In this document: positions 1 through 9,567 of the stretch, one piece after another
Numbering within the stretch: the first letter of the stretch is position 1
Layout of the letters: each line of letters opens with the position of its first letter
Assembly (NCBI RefSeq): GCF_022437945.1
Contig: NZ_CP092535.1
Location: 2,790,001-2,854,000, forward strand
Reading direction: 5' to 3'
From: Nocardioides sp. TF02-7
GTDB lineage: Bacteria > Actinomycetota > Actinomycetes > Propionibacteriales > Nocardioidaceae
DNA: 64,000 nucleotides
Translations under genes and position numbers: made by a program
The notes under the pieces: generated by a model
Seen by the model: only the letters and a program-made list of their open reading frames with translations
What the model was told of the DNA's origin: nothing
Database searches by the model: none

Positions 1-168
1 GTCGCGCTGGCCGAGCGGCTCGAGCTCGGCAAGGCCACCGAGCGGCGCGACGTCGACGACGCCACCGTCGCCGCACGGCACCGGGTGACGATCGCGCTCG
101 ACGAGCTGGTCGAGCAGACCGAGCGCAACCGGTCCCGCAAGCGGTTCCGGGCGCTGTTCCGCCGGTGA
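1..168 (+). CDS. C-terminal fragment of an unidentified protein
   Basis: An open frame enters from the left edge and stops with TGA after 56 codons. The visible part is charged and helical-looking, with an Arg/Lys-rich tail that ends in LFRR. No family motif is visible in so short a piece. Its position next to acyltransferase and glycosyltransferase genes suggests it belongs to the polysaccharide locus, but this is inference only. Codon use has the strong third-position GC of its neighbours, which supports coding. Confidence 0.6.
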   Translation, partial: VALAERLELGKATERRDVDDATVAARHRVTIALDELVEQTERNRSRKRFRALFRR

Positions 169-185
169 CGCGGCGCCTCCTCGCC

Positions 186-191
186 TATGAT
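186..191 (+). promoter_or_regulatory. -10 box upstream of the acyltransferase
   Basis: TATGAT matches the bacterial -10 consensus and lies 29 nt before the acyltransferase ATG, just after the stop of the upstream fragment. No convincing -35 is seen. A GAGGAG ribosome-binding-like stretch lies between box and start, about 12 nt from the ATG, which is rather far. Confidence 0.4.
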
Positions 192-220
192 CGCGGCGTG
201 ACGAGGAGCCTCGGCCGCCG

Positions 221-769
221 ATGACCCAGTCGACCCAGCGACCCGTCGGCCTGCTCCGGCTCGTCGCCGAGGACGTCCGCGCCAACCGCGGCTACCCCAA
301 GAGCCAGCTGATCCTGCTGCTCTTCCGGATCGCGCAGCGTGCCCGGCAGCCGGTCGACAGGCGCGCGTCGCTCGCCGCCGTCCCGGTCGGCATCGTCTAC
401 CGCGTCGTGGTCGAGTGGGTCCTCGGCGTCGAGATCCCGTGGCGTACGACGGTCGGTCGCCGGCTCCGGCTCTTCCACGCCTACGGGCTCGTCGTCAACG
501 ACGGCGCGGTGATCGGCGACGACGTGCGGCTCCGTCACGGCGTGACGGTCGGCAACGACGGCAAGTCCGACGAGTGCCCGGTGCTGGGCAACGGTGTCGA
601 CGTCGGCGCCGGCGCCGTCATCGTCGGCGGGATCCGCCTGGGTGACGGTGCCCGTGTCGGCGCCAATGCCGTCGTGCTCTCCGACGTGCCCGCCGGTGCC
701 ACCGCGGTCGGGGTGCCGGCGAAGGTCGTGGGCGCGGGTGCGGCGCCCGACGAGCGCGGGCGGCGCTAG
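221..769 (+). CDS. serine acetyltransferase-like hexapeptide-repeat acyltransferase
   Basis: The protein (182 aa) has a helical N-terminal half and a left-handed beta-helix from about residue 85. The hexapeptide repeats are visible as turns such as VVNDGAVIGDDVRLRHG and NGVDVGAGAVIVGG. A His in RLRHGVTVG matches the catalytic position of the CysE/WcaB acyltransferases. These enzymes transfer acetyl from acetyl-CoA to serine or a sugar hydroxyl. In this locus an O-acetyltransferase acting on a polysaccharide precursor is more likely than cysteine synthesis (inference). The gene is intact and converges on the glycosyltransferase gene, overlapping its corrected end by 4 bp. Confidence 0.8.
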   Translation: MTQSTQRPVGLLRLVAEDVRANRGYPKSQLILLLFRIAQRARQPVDRRASLAAVPVGIVYRVVVEWVLGVEIPWRTTVGRRLRLFHAYGLVVNDGAVIGDDVRLRHGVTVGNDGKSDECPVLGNGVDVGAGAVIVGGIRLGDGARVGANAVVLSDVPAGATAVGVPAKVVGAGAAPDERGRR

Positions 770-1699
770 ATCCCGCGACCGCGCCGGTGCAGCGCCTCCA
801 TCACCCAGCCCGGCTTCACCGCACCGCTGGCGACCGCCAGCGCAGAGCACGGTCCGCGGCTCGCGGACGCTGCTGCGGAACGCGCGCCGGGCCCAGCGCA
901 GCGCCGACCGCCGGTCGCCCATCGAGGCGTGCGCGAAGGCGATCTGCCCCTGCAGCCGGGCCGACCCGCGGGGCGAGGACGCGAACTCGGGGTAGCGCTC
1001 GAGCAGCCAGGAGAGGCCGGCGGCCATGGTCTCCCAGCGCCGGAAGAAGAACGACTGCTTGCCCCAGCGGATCACCGTCAGCGGCTCGGAGACGTTGACG
1101 ACCGGGTGGTGCCGGGCGGTGCGGAGCAGGAACTCGTAGTCCTCGCCGAACCCGCCGGGCACGTCCTCGCCGACCAGGCCCAGGGTGTCGAGGTAGGGCT
1201 GCTTGCGGAGGAGGAACGTCGACGGGTGCAGCTCGGTGAGCCGGTCGGCGAGGAGCATGCCGAGGGTCACCTCGGTCTGCTCGAGGACCCGCGGGTGCCG
1301 GTCACCGTCGTACTCGACGCGGATGCCGCACGTGCACAGCGTCGCGTGGGGGTGGGCGTTGAGCGCGGCGACCTGCCGCCGGAGCTTGCCGGGCAGCCAG
1401 TAGTCGTCGTCGTCGCAGAAGGCGACGAGCTCGCCCGTGGCGGCGGTGATCCCGCTGTTGCGGGCGCCGGCCAACCCCGGCGTCCTGGTGTTGGTGATCA
1501 CCCGGATCCGGCGGTCGGGTCGTCCCTCCCAGGCGTCGGTCGCCAGGTCCGCGTCGGGGTCGGACTGGTCGAAGACGGCGACGACCTCGACCAGGCCGTC
1601 GTAGTCCTGGCCGAGCGCCGCGGCGACCGCCTCCCGGAGCATCTCCGGCCGGTCGCGGGTGGCGATGACCACGCTGACGTCCGGGCTCGCGCCGCTCAT
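766..1699 (-). CDS. family 2 glycosyltransferase (one frameshift)
   Basis: The N-terminal GT-A fold is clear: VSVVIATRDRPEMLREAV at residues 8-25 and the metal-binding CDDDDYWLPGKL near residue 95. Such enzymes transfer a sugar from a nucleotide donor onto a growing lipid-linked oligosaccharide at the inner membrane face. The frame breaks near 840, after REPRTVL. Removing one base restores an end rich in Ala/Val followed by EALHRRGRGI, with stop at 766-768. Left uncorrected, the frame runs on antisense to the acyltransferase, which is not credible. The corrected length is 310 aa. The start ATG at 1699 overlaps the sulfotransferase stop (ATGA), so the two are translationally coupled. Confidence 0.85.
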
Positions 1700-2653
1700 G
1701 CCGGGACCTCCCGGACCCGGGCGGGGTAGCCGTACCGCTTGAGCAGCGGCAGCGACAGCGCGGTCACGGCTCGCCGGTCACGGGCGTTCATCCGGCCGAC
1801 CCACTCGGTGTCCGGCCGCACCGTCGTCTCCCCGGTCCGGAACCGCATCGGGTTGCCGGCGACCGAGTGGGTGCCGTTGAGGGTGATCGTGTGGCGGTCG
1901 CTCAGGGGCAGCTCCGCGGAGCCCGGGAGCCGCAGCCCGCGCCAGAGGTCGCGCACCACCGGGCCGGGGTCGCGCACGAGGTCCTCGTACCGGAGGCGGT
2001 GGACCGGCACGCCGCGGTAGCGCAGTCCCGTCATCGACATGTTGTGGACGACCCAGTTCTGCGTGCTGTCGACCAAGCCGATCCGGGGCATCGACTCACC
2101 CTCCTTCTCCGGGCGCGCCACCGACTTCTGCCACGAGTACGCGACTCCGCGGGGGTCGCGGACGATGTGGGCGATCCGCAGGTCGATGGCGGGGTCGTGG
2201 CTGAGTGCCATCGGCAGCGGCACCACCTTGGAGGAGTCGACGACCACGCTGGCTCCGGCGACCTCGGCCGCCGCCTCGTAGATCCGCCGGTAGTGCCCGG
2301 TGTAGGCGAGGAGGTCGTCACGCAGGTCGGGCGGCGTCCGGCGGCGGGTGGTGCGGGTGAGGCGGCGCTTCCGGTCGACGGTGTCCTTGAGCCAGAGCAC
2401 CCGCTCGACGTCGAGCCGGTCCCAGCCGCCGAACGCGCGGTCGCCGACACTGCGCCAGAACGGGCACTCGCTGAACGGCGTGCTGCACGCGCACAGCTCG
2501 TCGTTGCCGATCCCGCGCTCCCACATGTGCCGCAGCTCGCCGAGCACGACCACCCCGGGCATCTCGGCCAGCATGCACTCGAGCAGGGTGGAGCCGCTGC
2601 GTCCCCCATCCGCCGATGTAGAGCACGGCGGGCGCGTCGTGGCGGTTCGTCAC
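1696..2653 (-). CDS. sulfotransferase (one frameshift)
   Basis: This is a sulfotransferase-family protein of about 318 aa. After removing one G near 2607 the N-terminus reads LYIGGWGRSGSTLLECML, the PAPS-binding P-loop, and it continues into the intact downstream frame. The 3'-phosphate-binding segment IVRDPRGVAYSWQ follows at about residues 165-177. The family moves sulfate from PAPS to a carbohydrate or small-molecule hydroxyl. The GTG start at 2653 sits 7 nt after a TAGGGT box, and the stop overlaps the glycosyltransferase start. With a second sulfotransferase at 4294 it points to a sulfated surface glycan (inference). Confidence 0.85.
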
Positions 2654-2659
2654 GACGCG

Positions 2660-2665
2660 ACCCTA
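2660..2665 (-). promoter_or_regulatory. leaderless -10 box for the sulfotransferase
   Basis: On the minus strand TAGGGT ends 6 nt before the GTG at 2653. This TAnnnT spacing is what is seen at leaderless actinobacterial genes. The opposite strand has TACGAT at 2682-2687, a possible -10 for the divergent flippase gene. Confidence 0.5.
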
Positions 2666-2741
2666 TCCGCCCGTCCGGCACTACGATGACCGCTTCGGGC
2701 AGGTGGCCGGGATCTTCCCAGCACTGATATCGAGGGGGATC

Positions 2742-4257
2742 GTGACGGGTCGGACGGCCGCGGACCGGACTGGTGAGATCGGGGCCGCCGCGCGCGGAGG
2801 CCTGGTCTCGCTCGTGGGCGCCGCCGCGAGCGCGGTGCTCGGGTTCCTGCTCGTGGTGCTCCTGGCCCGGATCCTCGGCGTCGGCGACAGCGGCGTCGTG
2901 CTGCAGGCGGTCGCGGCGTTCATGATCTCCGTCGCGGTGGTGCGGCTCGGCCTGGACACGGTGGCGATGTGGCTGCTGCCGCGGCTGCGCGTCGAGGAGC
3001 CGTCGGCGATCCCGGGGGCCGTGACCGCGATCCTGGTCCCGTCGCTGGTCGTCCCGGCCGCCGTGGTCGCCGGGTGGTTCCTGCTGCTCGCGGTCGCCCC
3101 GGGCCCGGTGCTCGGCCGCGAGGTCGACGCCGCGGTCAGCGCCGCGGCGCCGTTCCTGCCGTTCGCGTCGCTGATGATGGTGGCGGTGGCCGGCACCCGT
3201 GCCTTCGGGAGCGTCCTGCCCTTCAACCTGATCCAGAACATCGCCGTGCCGGGGCTCCGGCTGCTGGTGATCGCGGGGGCCGTCGCCGCCGGCGGGAGCC
3301 GCCGCTGCCGCCTCCGGCGCGTGGGCTGCGGTCTACCTGCCGGCGGCCGCCGTCAGCGTGGTGGTGCTGCTCCGGGGCGTGCGCCGTCACCACCCGGGGC
3401 TGCCGCTGCTGGCGCGGCCCGACCGGCGGTTGGTCCGCAAGGTCGCCGGGTTCGGGCTCCCGCGGACGGTCTCCGCCGCCGCCGAGCAGGCGAACCTGTG
3501 GCTGGCGGTGATCCTGGTCGGTGCGCTCCTCGACGCCGACGCGGCCGGCGCCTACGGATCCGCTGCGCGCTTCGTCGCCGCCGGGATGATCGTGTCCACG
3601 GCGGCCCGGGTGGCCGTCGCCCCCCGGTTCAGCGCGCTGCTGGCGGCGGGCGACACCGCCGCCGTCGCGCATCTCTACGCCGTGACCGCGCGGTGGGTGC
3701 TGCTGTTCGGGTCGCCGGTCTACATCGCTCTCGGCGTCAACGCCCCGACCGTCCTCCGTTGGCTCGGCGACGGGTTCGACGAGGCGGCGCTGTCGATGCT
3801 GGTGCTGTGCCTGGGTTCCTCGGTGATGCTGGCGGCCGGCAACGTGCAGTCGCTCCTCCTCATGAGCGGCGGCAGCGGCCGCGCGGCCGTCAACCGGGTG
3901 CTGGCGGTGGCGACGATGACGGTCGGCACGGTGCTGCTCGTGCCGTGGCTCGGGATGGTCGGCGCCGCGGTCGCCTGGGTGGTCGGCACCCTCCTCGACG
4001 TCGCGCTCGCGGCGGTCCACGTGCGGCGCCTGACCGGCATCTCGCTGGACCTGCTGCCGGTGGCGGCCGTGGCCGCGACCGTCGCCGGCTGCGTGGGCGG
4101 TCCGTGCCTGCTCGCCGTGCTGGTGCTGGGCGCCGGGTGGCCGGCACTCCTCGCCGGGACCGCGGTCGCGGCCGGGTGCCTGGCGGCGGCGTGCTGGGTC
4201 GGCCGCCGCCCGCTCCACGTGGGGGAGCTGGCCTCGGTGTTCCGCCGGACGGCCTAG
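2742..4257 (+). CDS. Wzx-like polysaccharide flippase / MATE-fold membrane protein (one frameshift)
   Basis: A roughly 504-residue multi-pass membrane protein. About a dozen hydrophobic helices run from LVSLVGAAASAVLGFLLVVL near residue 20 to the C-terminus. Layout and size fit the polysaccharide transport (Wzx/MurJ-like) branch of the MOP superfamily, which flips lipid-linked oligosaccharides across the membrane. One extra G near 3296 shifts the frame; after correction both halves join within a small-residue segment. GTG at 2742 is preferred as start because GAGGGGG lies just upstream; the frame is open further 5'. It is followed by sulfotransferase 2 with a 36 nt gap. Confidence 0.8.
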
Positions 4258-4293
4258 GGTGTGCCCCGCGGAGACGACGAGAGGCTGGTGCTG

Positions 4294-5190
4294 ATGGATG
4301 TCGGGTCGCTGAAGGACCGCTCGCCGCGGTGGGTGAAGGACGTCGCGAACTCCGCGACGCGCCGGTTCGCGCTGCAGACCGTCGGGGACCGGCCGGCGCC
4401 GGACTTCCTCATCATCGGGACCAAGCGGGGCGGGACGACCTCGCTCTACAACTACCTGCTGATGCACCCCGGCGTCCTCGGCCTGTTCCCGCAGAGCCGC
4501 GGCAAGAAGAGCACCGACTACTTCTTCTCCACGACCTACCACCGCGGCGACGACTGGTACCGCTCGCACTTCCACACCGAGCGGCACCGGCGCCGGCTCG
4601 AGGCCCGGCTCGGCTACCGGCCGTTGGGCGGCGAGGCGTCGCCGTACTACGTGTGGGACCCGCGGATCGCCGAGCGGGTACGGCGTACGGCTCCCGGCGC
4701 CAAGGCGATCATGCTCGTGCGCAACCCGGTGAAGCGCGCCTGGTCGCACTACCTGGAGCGCACCCAGAACCACGTGGAGCCGCTGCCCTTCACCGATGCC
4801 CTCGCGGCCGAGGACGAACGGCTCGCGGGGGAGCTGGACCGGATGCTCGCCGACCCGGGCTACCACAGCACCGCGTGGGACTGGTACCCGTACCGGTCGC
4901 GCGGCGACTACCTGCCGCAGCTGGAGCGGTGGACCTCGGTGCTCGGCCGCGAGAACCTGCTCGTCGTCCGCAGCGAGGACATGTACGGCGACGTCCAGCG
5001 GGTGTTCGACGAGGTCTGCGACTTCCTCGGGCTGCCGCACCACGAGCTGCCGACCCGGCGCACCTTCAACGCCTCCCACACGTCGCCCCGGATGCCGGAG
5101 GAGGCGGAGGCCGACCTCCGGGCGCACTTCGCCCCCCGCGTGGAGCGGCTGGAGGAGTGGCTCGGGCGACCGCTCAGCTGGTCACTGTGA
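4294..5190 (+). CDS. sulfotransferase, second copy (intact)
   Basis: The protein (298 aa) carries DFLIIGTKRGGTTSLYNYL near residues 37-55, the PAPS P-loop of the heparan/Stf0-like sulfotransferases, and MLVRNPVKRAWSHYLER near residue 140, the 3'-phosphate loop with its conserved Arg and Ser. It is soluble and lacks a Golgi-type anchor, as expected in bacteria. An upstream in-frame GTG at 4261 exists, but ATG 4294 has a GAGAGG ribosome site 8 nt upstream. It shares no close sequence with the sulfotransferase at 1696, so the two probably sulfate different positions or acceptors (inference). Its end overlaps the convergent kinase-like gene by 17 bp. Confidence 0.88.
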   Translation: MDVGSLKDRSPRWVKDVANSATRRFALQTVGDRPAPDFLIIGTKRGGTTSLYNYLLMHPGVLGLFPQSRGKKSTDYFFSTTYHRGDDWYRSHFHTERHRRRLEARLGYRPLGGEASPYYVWDPRIAERVRRTAPGAKAIMLVRNPVKRAWSHYLERTQNHVEPLPFTDALAAEDERLAGELDRMLADPGYHSTAWDWYPYRSRGDYLPQLERWTSVLGRENLLVVRSEDMYGDVQRVFDEVCDFLGLPHHELPTRRTFNASHTSPRMPEEAEADLRAHFAPRVERLEEWLGRPLSWSL

Positions 5191-6489
5191 GGTCGTCGGC
5201 CTGACCGGTCAGTGCGTAGAGCTGGTCGGGCTGGATCCAGAGCCGCTGCCAGCCGCCGTCGGCTGCTGCCAGTCCGCACGCCCGCTCGATCGTGACCGCC
5301 AGATAGATCCGCAGCAGGGCCGGCCACGTACGACGCGCGGCGCCGAGGGCGGTCAGGTGCGGCGCCGCGTCGGTCAGGCAGTCGGCCAGCCGGATGCCGC
5401 CCGGCCCCGCGGTCTCGCGGTGGACGCTGAACGCCCAGTGGAGGGCGTCGAGACCGGCAGGCGCGTCCGGCTCGCACGACTCCCAGTCCCAGACCCAGAG
5501 CGTCCCCGTCGCGTCCCGCGCGGTGTTCCACGGCGCGAGGTCGCCGTGCCACCGCGCCGCGACCGTCAGGCGGGGGGCGTCCCTGCTCGCCCGGTCGAGG
5601 AGCCGCACCGCCCAGGCGGCGGGCTCGGCGACGGCGTCGCCGGCGGGCCCGGTGAGCCCCGCGAGCTCCGTGAGTCCCGCGAGCCGGGCCCGTAGCGTCC
5701 GCACCTGGCCGATGTCGGCGACCGAGCCGGTGCGCACGACCGGCGCGAGGTCGTGGAGCTCGACCGAGGTCGGGTCGTCACCGGTGCCGGGACGCACCGC
5801 GCGGACGCTCGGCGGCAGCGGCTCTGTCACCAGCACCGGGTGGCCGCCGTGCTCGAGCGCCAGGAGGGGGGGCGGGGGGTCCGGACGCTGCCGGTCCCGG
5901 CCGCCGCGAGCTCGGCGAGGGCAGCGGACTCGGTGCGGACGTAGTCGTCGCTGGTGCGGTTCCAGCCGATCTTGGCGTAGCCGGCGGGAGTCCCGTCGGC
6001 GTGCACGAGCTGGAGGGTCGCCTTGCGGTTGGCGCCGGTGCGGACGCCGATCGACGCGCGGAGCGGACCACCGCCGAGTTCCCGCGCGATCGCCGCCAGC
6101 GGCAGCGACGCCGCCGCGTGCGGCCGGTCGTCGGGGACCAGGACCTGCAGCTGCGCCGCCGCGGTGGGGAGGCCGGCCCGCGCCGCCGCGCCGAGGACGG
6201 CGCGCACCGCGCGCTCGCGCGGCCCCCGCAACGAGCGGTAGTTGAGCGCGGACCCGCGGGCGGCGACGGCCTCGGCCGGCAGCAGCATCCGGGGCTGCCG
6301 CACCGACGGCACCACGGCGTACCGCTCCGCCACCCGGTAGCCGGGCGGTGCCGGCTGCCCGACCCTGCCGACGGCGAAGCGGACGTCGTCGTCGACCGCG
6401 AACCACAGCTGCTCGGCGAGCCCCCGCAGCGGACCGGGGAGCCCGTCCAGCCGCGACGGAACGACTCCCGCCGCGGCCCGGCCGGCTAT
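5174..6489 (-). CDS. aminoglycoside-phosphotransferase-like kinase in a polysaccharide locus (one frameshift, start unresolved)
   Basis: The C-terminal half has the APH/choline-kinase catalytic signature: RWHGDLAPWNTAR followed by LWVWDWESCEPDAPAGLD, giving the catalytic Asp and Asn and the metal-binding DWE. The N-terminal half holds residues such as ANRKATLQLVHADG that could form the nucleotide-binding lobe. The frame breaks near 5870 inside a run of G residues and needs one added base. No good ATG or GTG is in frame near the end of the wzz-like gene; an ATA overlaps its stop codon, so a further error at the start is possible. The substrate is unknown. A sugar, lipid or polyol acceptor for the surface glycan is a guess. 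Confidence 0.65.
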
Positions 6490-8060
6490 CGCGCCACCTC
6501 GCGCTTCGGCCGCTTGCCCCGGTGCGCCTTGCCGTCGGCGCCCTCCGTTGCGGCGGCTGCGGACTCCTCGCCCCGGTCCGCCCCCCGGCCGCGGCCGGCA
6601 CCCCACGGCCGGCGGTGCCGCAGCAGCACCGTGCCCTGAAGGGTGGCGTTGACGCTCACCAGCTCGTCGGCGACGTCGGCGAGGTCGCGCTTGCGGGTGC
6701 TGCCCGCGGTGCACACCGTGATCACCGACGTGCCGAGCCGCCCGGCGGCCAGCACCAGCGACCGGCTGGCGCGCGGCGGCAGCGCCACGATCGTCATCGG
6801 CGCGACGGCTCCGCTCTCCGCCAGCTCCCGCACCCGGGACACGAACATGGTCGCCGGGTTGGCGGCGTCGGCGGTCGGGTCCGGCACGTGGACCCGGAAG
6901 CCGGGACGGGCCTTGCTCTCGTACGTCGTCACGCCGTCGGCGACCGCGTCGCGCCTGCGCAGCACGAGGGCCGAGCGGATCTCGTCGACGGTGCGCTCGG
7001 GGTACTCGGCGAGGACCAGCTCGGTCGGCACGTCGGCGGCGGCGAGCTCGACGGCGAGGTTGACCGCGACGTCGGTGGGCTCCTCCTGCGTCGAGACGTC
7101 CGCGACGGAGACGACGGCCGTGCCCGGCGGGGTCGCCGCCAGCAGGTGCTCGCGCACCGATCGCACCGCGTCGACGTCGACCGCGGCGCTCGGGGTGGCG
7201 CTCTGCTTCCCGCGCAGGATCGCCAGCACCGGACCGACCTCGGAGTCGTCGATGTCGTGGCGGTCCCTGACCCGGCGGTCGATGCCGTCGACGGCGAACG
7301 CGCCGAGCAGGCCGAGCAGCAACCCGCCCAGCAGGCCGGTCGCGAGCACCAGCGGCCGGTTCGGAGCGGTCTCGACGCGGTTGACCTCGGCCGACGCGAT
7401 CATCTCGCCGCCGGTGGTGTCGATGCCGGTCAGCCGGCTGCGCTCCTGCAGCAGGATGTCGATCTCGGCCTGGACGACCGCCTGCTCGGCCTGCGCCGCG
7501 GCCACCTGGGGACCGGAGGCCTGGGAGACCGCGCGGCTGGCCGCGGCGAGGCGGCTGCCCAGGGTGTCCAGCCGGTCGTCGTACTCGGCCAGGATCCGGT
7601 CCACACGATCCGCGTTGGCGGCCGAGCGCACCTCCAGGAACGCCTCGGCCAGGGCGTCGGCCCCGCGGACCGCCGCGTCCCGGCTGCCGGCGGTATAGCG
7701 CAGCTGGAGGACCGTCGAGTCAGGCAGGACGACGACCTCGAGCGACGCCCGGATGTCGGCGATGCTGCGGTCGATCTCGTCGGCCACGAGGGCGATCACG
7801 GCGGGGGAGCGCGCCGTCTGCTCCTCGGTCGTGCGGTTGAGCAGGTCGGGCTCGGGCCGGGCCAGGGCGAACGGCTGGCTGGACACCACCGCGAGGTCGA
7901 CGCTCGTGAACGCGGTCGACGTCGACGGCGTGACGGCGAGGAACGCCACGGCGGCGAGCGCACCTCCGAGGGCACCGAGGACGAGGGTGTACCAGCGTCG
8001 CCGCAGCACGCGGATGTAGTGCAGCAGACCCAGCGTCGGCGTGGCGCTGTCCGTGTCCAA
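6486..8060 (-). CDS. Wzz-like polysaccharide co-polymerase with degenerate tyrosine-kinase-like domain
   Basis: The 524-residue protein has a first membrane helix at about residues 24-45, a periplasmic-side region with a coiled coil rich in Ala/Gln/Glu (around 165-225), and a second helix RPLVLATGLLGGLLLGLLGAF followed by a cytoplasmic domain. This is the layout of Wzz/CapA-type proteins that set chain length with the Wzy polymerase. The cytoplasmic part looks like a BY-kinase fold but no Walker A lysine motif is seen, so it is probably not a kinase. TTG at 8060 is chosen because GGGGGAG stands 7 nt upstream; the longer frame to 8225 starts with a non-membrane Arg-rich stretch. Confidence 0.8.
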   Translation of the reverse strand: MDTDSATPTLGLLHYIRVLRRRWYTLVLGALGGALAAVAFLAVTPSTSTAFTSVDLAVVSSQPFALARPEPDLLNRTTEEQTARSPAVIALVADEIDRSIADIRASLEVVVLPDSTVLQLRYTAGSRDAAVRGADALAEAFLEVRSAANADRVDRILAEYDDRLDTLGSRLAAASRAVSQASGPQVAAAQAEQAVVQAEIDILLQERSRLTGIDTTGGEMIASAEVNRVETAPNRPLVLATGLLGGLLLGLLGAFAVDGIDRRVRDRHDIDDSEVGPVLAILRGKQSATPSAAVDVDAVRSVREHLLAATPPGTAVVSVADVSTQEEPTDVAVNLAVELAAADVPTELVLAEYPERTVDEIRSALVLRRRDAVADGVTTYESKARPGFRVHVPDPTADAANPATMFVSRVRELAESGAVAPMTIVALPPRASRSLVLAAGRLGTSVITVCTAGSTRKRDLADVADELVSVNATLQGTVLLRHRRPWGAGRGRGADRGEESAAAATEGADGKAHRGKRPKREVAR

Positions 8061-8147
8061 GAGCGATCTCCCCCAACGTGCGGATCCGGCGCCGCGGCTC
8101 GACCGCCGGTCCGCCCCAGTATGGCCGCAGGTCCGGCAGCACCCGCC

Positions 8148-8153
8148 TACTAT
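8148..8153 (+). promoter_or_regulatory. leaderless -10 box for the Wzy-like gene
   Basis: TACTAT ends 7 nt before the ATG at 8161, the leaderless TAnnnT arrangement. It supports the choice of this ATG and gives the polymerase gene its own promoter, divergent from the wzz-like gene. Confidence 0.5.
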
Positions 8154-8160
8154 GGCCGCA

Positions 8161-9567
8161 ATGCGTTCAGATCGACGCGGTGCGCGGCGGGCCGACGCGA
8201 CGCAGCTGCCGGCGTGGCCCCTCAAGGCAGCACTCTTCGGGTTCCCCCCTCTGGTGGGTGCTCGGCGTCGTCGACCTGATCTGGATCGTGGTGGGGCTGG
8301 TGATGCTCGGCTACCTCACCCGGGCCCGCCGGGTGGCCCTGCCCAAGGGGACGGGCATCTGGCTCGCCTACCTGGTCATCGTGCTCTGCTCGGCCGTCAT
8401 GCTCTCCGGACCGGGGCCGCTCGCGGTCTTCGGCTACCGGTTCCTGCAGTACGCCGCGGCGGGCGTGGTCGCGGTCTACGTCTACAACGCCCGCCGGCAC
8501 CTCACCACCCCGGTGGTCCTCGGGTGCCTCGTCGCCCTGTGGTGCGCCACGGTCGCCGGCGGCTACCTCGGGGTGCTGTGGCCCGAGGGCGTCTTCCGCA
8601 CCCCGCTCGCCACGGTGATGCCGCAGGGGCTGCTGTCCAACGACCTCTTCAACCACATGGTCGTCCGGAGGTTCGCGCAGTACAACCCCGACAGCTACTT
8701 CGACATCTCCCCCGCCCGAGCGCGCCCTACCACTACACGAACAACTGGGGCCTGGCCTTCTCCATCCTGACGCCGTTCGCCCTCGCGGCGATCGTGGTCT
8801 GGCGCCGCCGACGCCGCGCGTGGCTGCTGGCCCTCGCGCTGCCGGTGGGGCTCGTCCCCGCGTTCATGACCCTCAACCGGGGGATGTTCATCGGTCTCGC
8901 GCTGGCCGGCACCTACATCGCGGTCCGGCAGGCCGCGCGGGGCAACGCCCGGGCGCTGCTCGGCATCGCGGCGGTCGCGGTGGTGGCGGCGAGCATCTTC
9001 ACGGTCCTGCCCACCGAGGAGCTGCTCGCCCAGCGGCTGGAGGGCAGCAGCACGACCGAGGACCGTGCGTCGCTCTACCGGCAGTCGATCGACGCGGTGA
9101 AGGACTCACCGGTCCTCGGCTACGGCGCCCCCCAGGAGCCGGACCACCCCGGCCTCCCGCCGGTGGGCACCCAGGGGCAGCTGTGGATGGTGCTGGTGTC
9201 CCACGGGCCGCTCGCCGCCCTGTGCTTCGTCGGGTGGATGCTGTCGGCGTGGGTCAGGTCGGTCCGCCGGCACGAGCTGGTGCCGATGGTCGCGAACGCC
9301 GGGCTGCTCGTGAGCATGGTCCAGATCTTCTTCTACGGGCTGCTCCCGCACGGGCTGCCCGTGATCGCGGTGATGGTCGCGATCGCCCTCCGACCGTCCG
9401 ACCGACCGCCCGGCCCCGGTCAGCAGTCGGGGTCGGACGGGGAACGTGCTGTCGACGACGACCCAGCCCGACCCGCGCCGCGAGAGGGTGAAGATGTTGA
9501 GCGAGCGGGGCCGGTCGGCGCCGTCGCTCACGACCCGGCCGCGCTGATCGCGGACCTTGACCCGTGA
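8161..9567 (+). CDS. O-antigen-ligase / Wzy-like polymerase (two frameshifts)
   Basis: A membrane protein of roughly 460 residues with about ten hydrophobic helices. A long non-membrane loop includes QYNPDSYFDI and YHYTNNWGLAFSIL, typical of the Wzy_C/O-antigen ligase family that polymerises or transfers lipid-linked glycan on the outer membrane face. An extra C near 8247 and a missing base near 8712 break the frame; the two cancel, so start and stop are in the same frame. The ATG has a leaderless promoter. The 3' end overlaps the convergent lipoprotein gene by about 150 bp as drawn. A further G-run error near 9440 would move the stop to about 9547. Confidence 0.75.
   Translation: MRSDRRGARRADATQLPAWPLKAALFGFPPLVGARRRRPDLDRGGAGDARLPHPGPPGGPAQGDGHLARLPGHRALLGRHALRTGAARGLRLPVPAVRRGGRGRGLRLQRPPAPHHPGGPRVPRRPVVRHGRRRLPRGAVARGRLPHPARHGDAAGAAVQRPLQPHGRPEVRAVQPRQLLRHLPRPSAPYHYTNNWGLAFSILTPFALAAIVVWRRRRRAWLLALALPVGLVPAFMTLNRGMFIGLALAGTYIAVRQAARGNARALLGIAAVAVVAASIFTVLPTEELLAQRLEGSSTTEDRASLYRQSIDAVKDSPVLGYGAPQEPDHPGLPPVGTQGQLWMVLVSHGPLAALCFVGWMLSAWVRSVRRHELVPMVANAGLLVSMVQIFFYGLLPHGLPVIAVMVAIALRPSDRPPGPGQQSGSDGERAVDDDPARPAPREGEDVERAGPVGAVAHDPAALIADLDP

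Noticed and set aside
185-765. Extension of the glycosyltransferase antisense to the acyltransferase
   Set aside because: The residues past the frame break have no family similarity, and the corrected frame stops at 766.
2681-3241. A minus-strand 186-codon frame rich in Thr and Ser opposite the flippase
   Set aside because: Antisense shadow with poor codon use; the plus strand encodes clear membrane helices.
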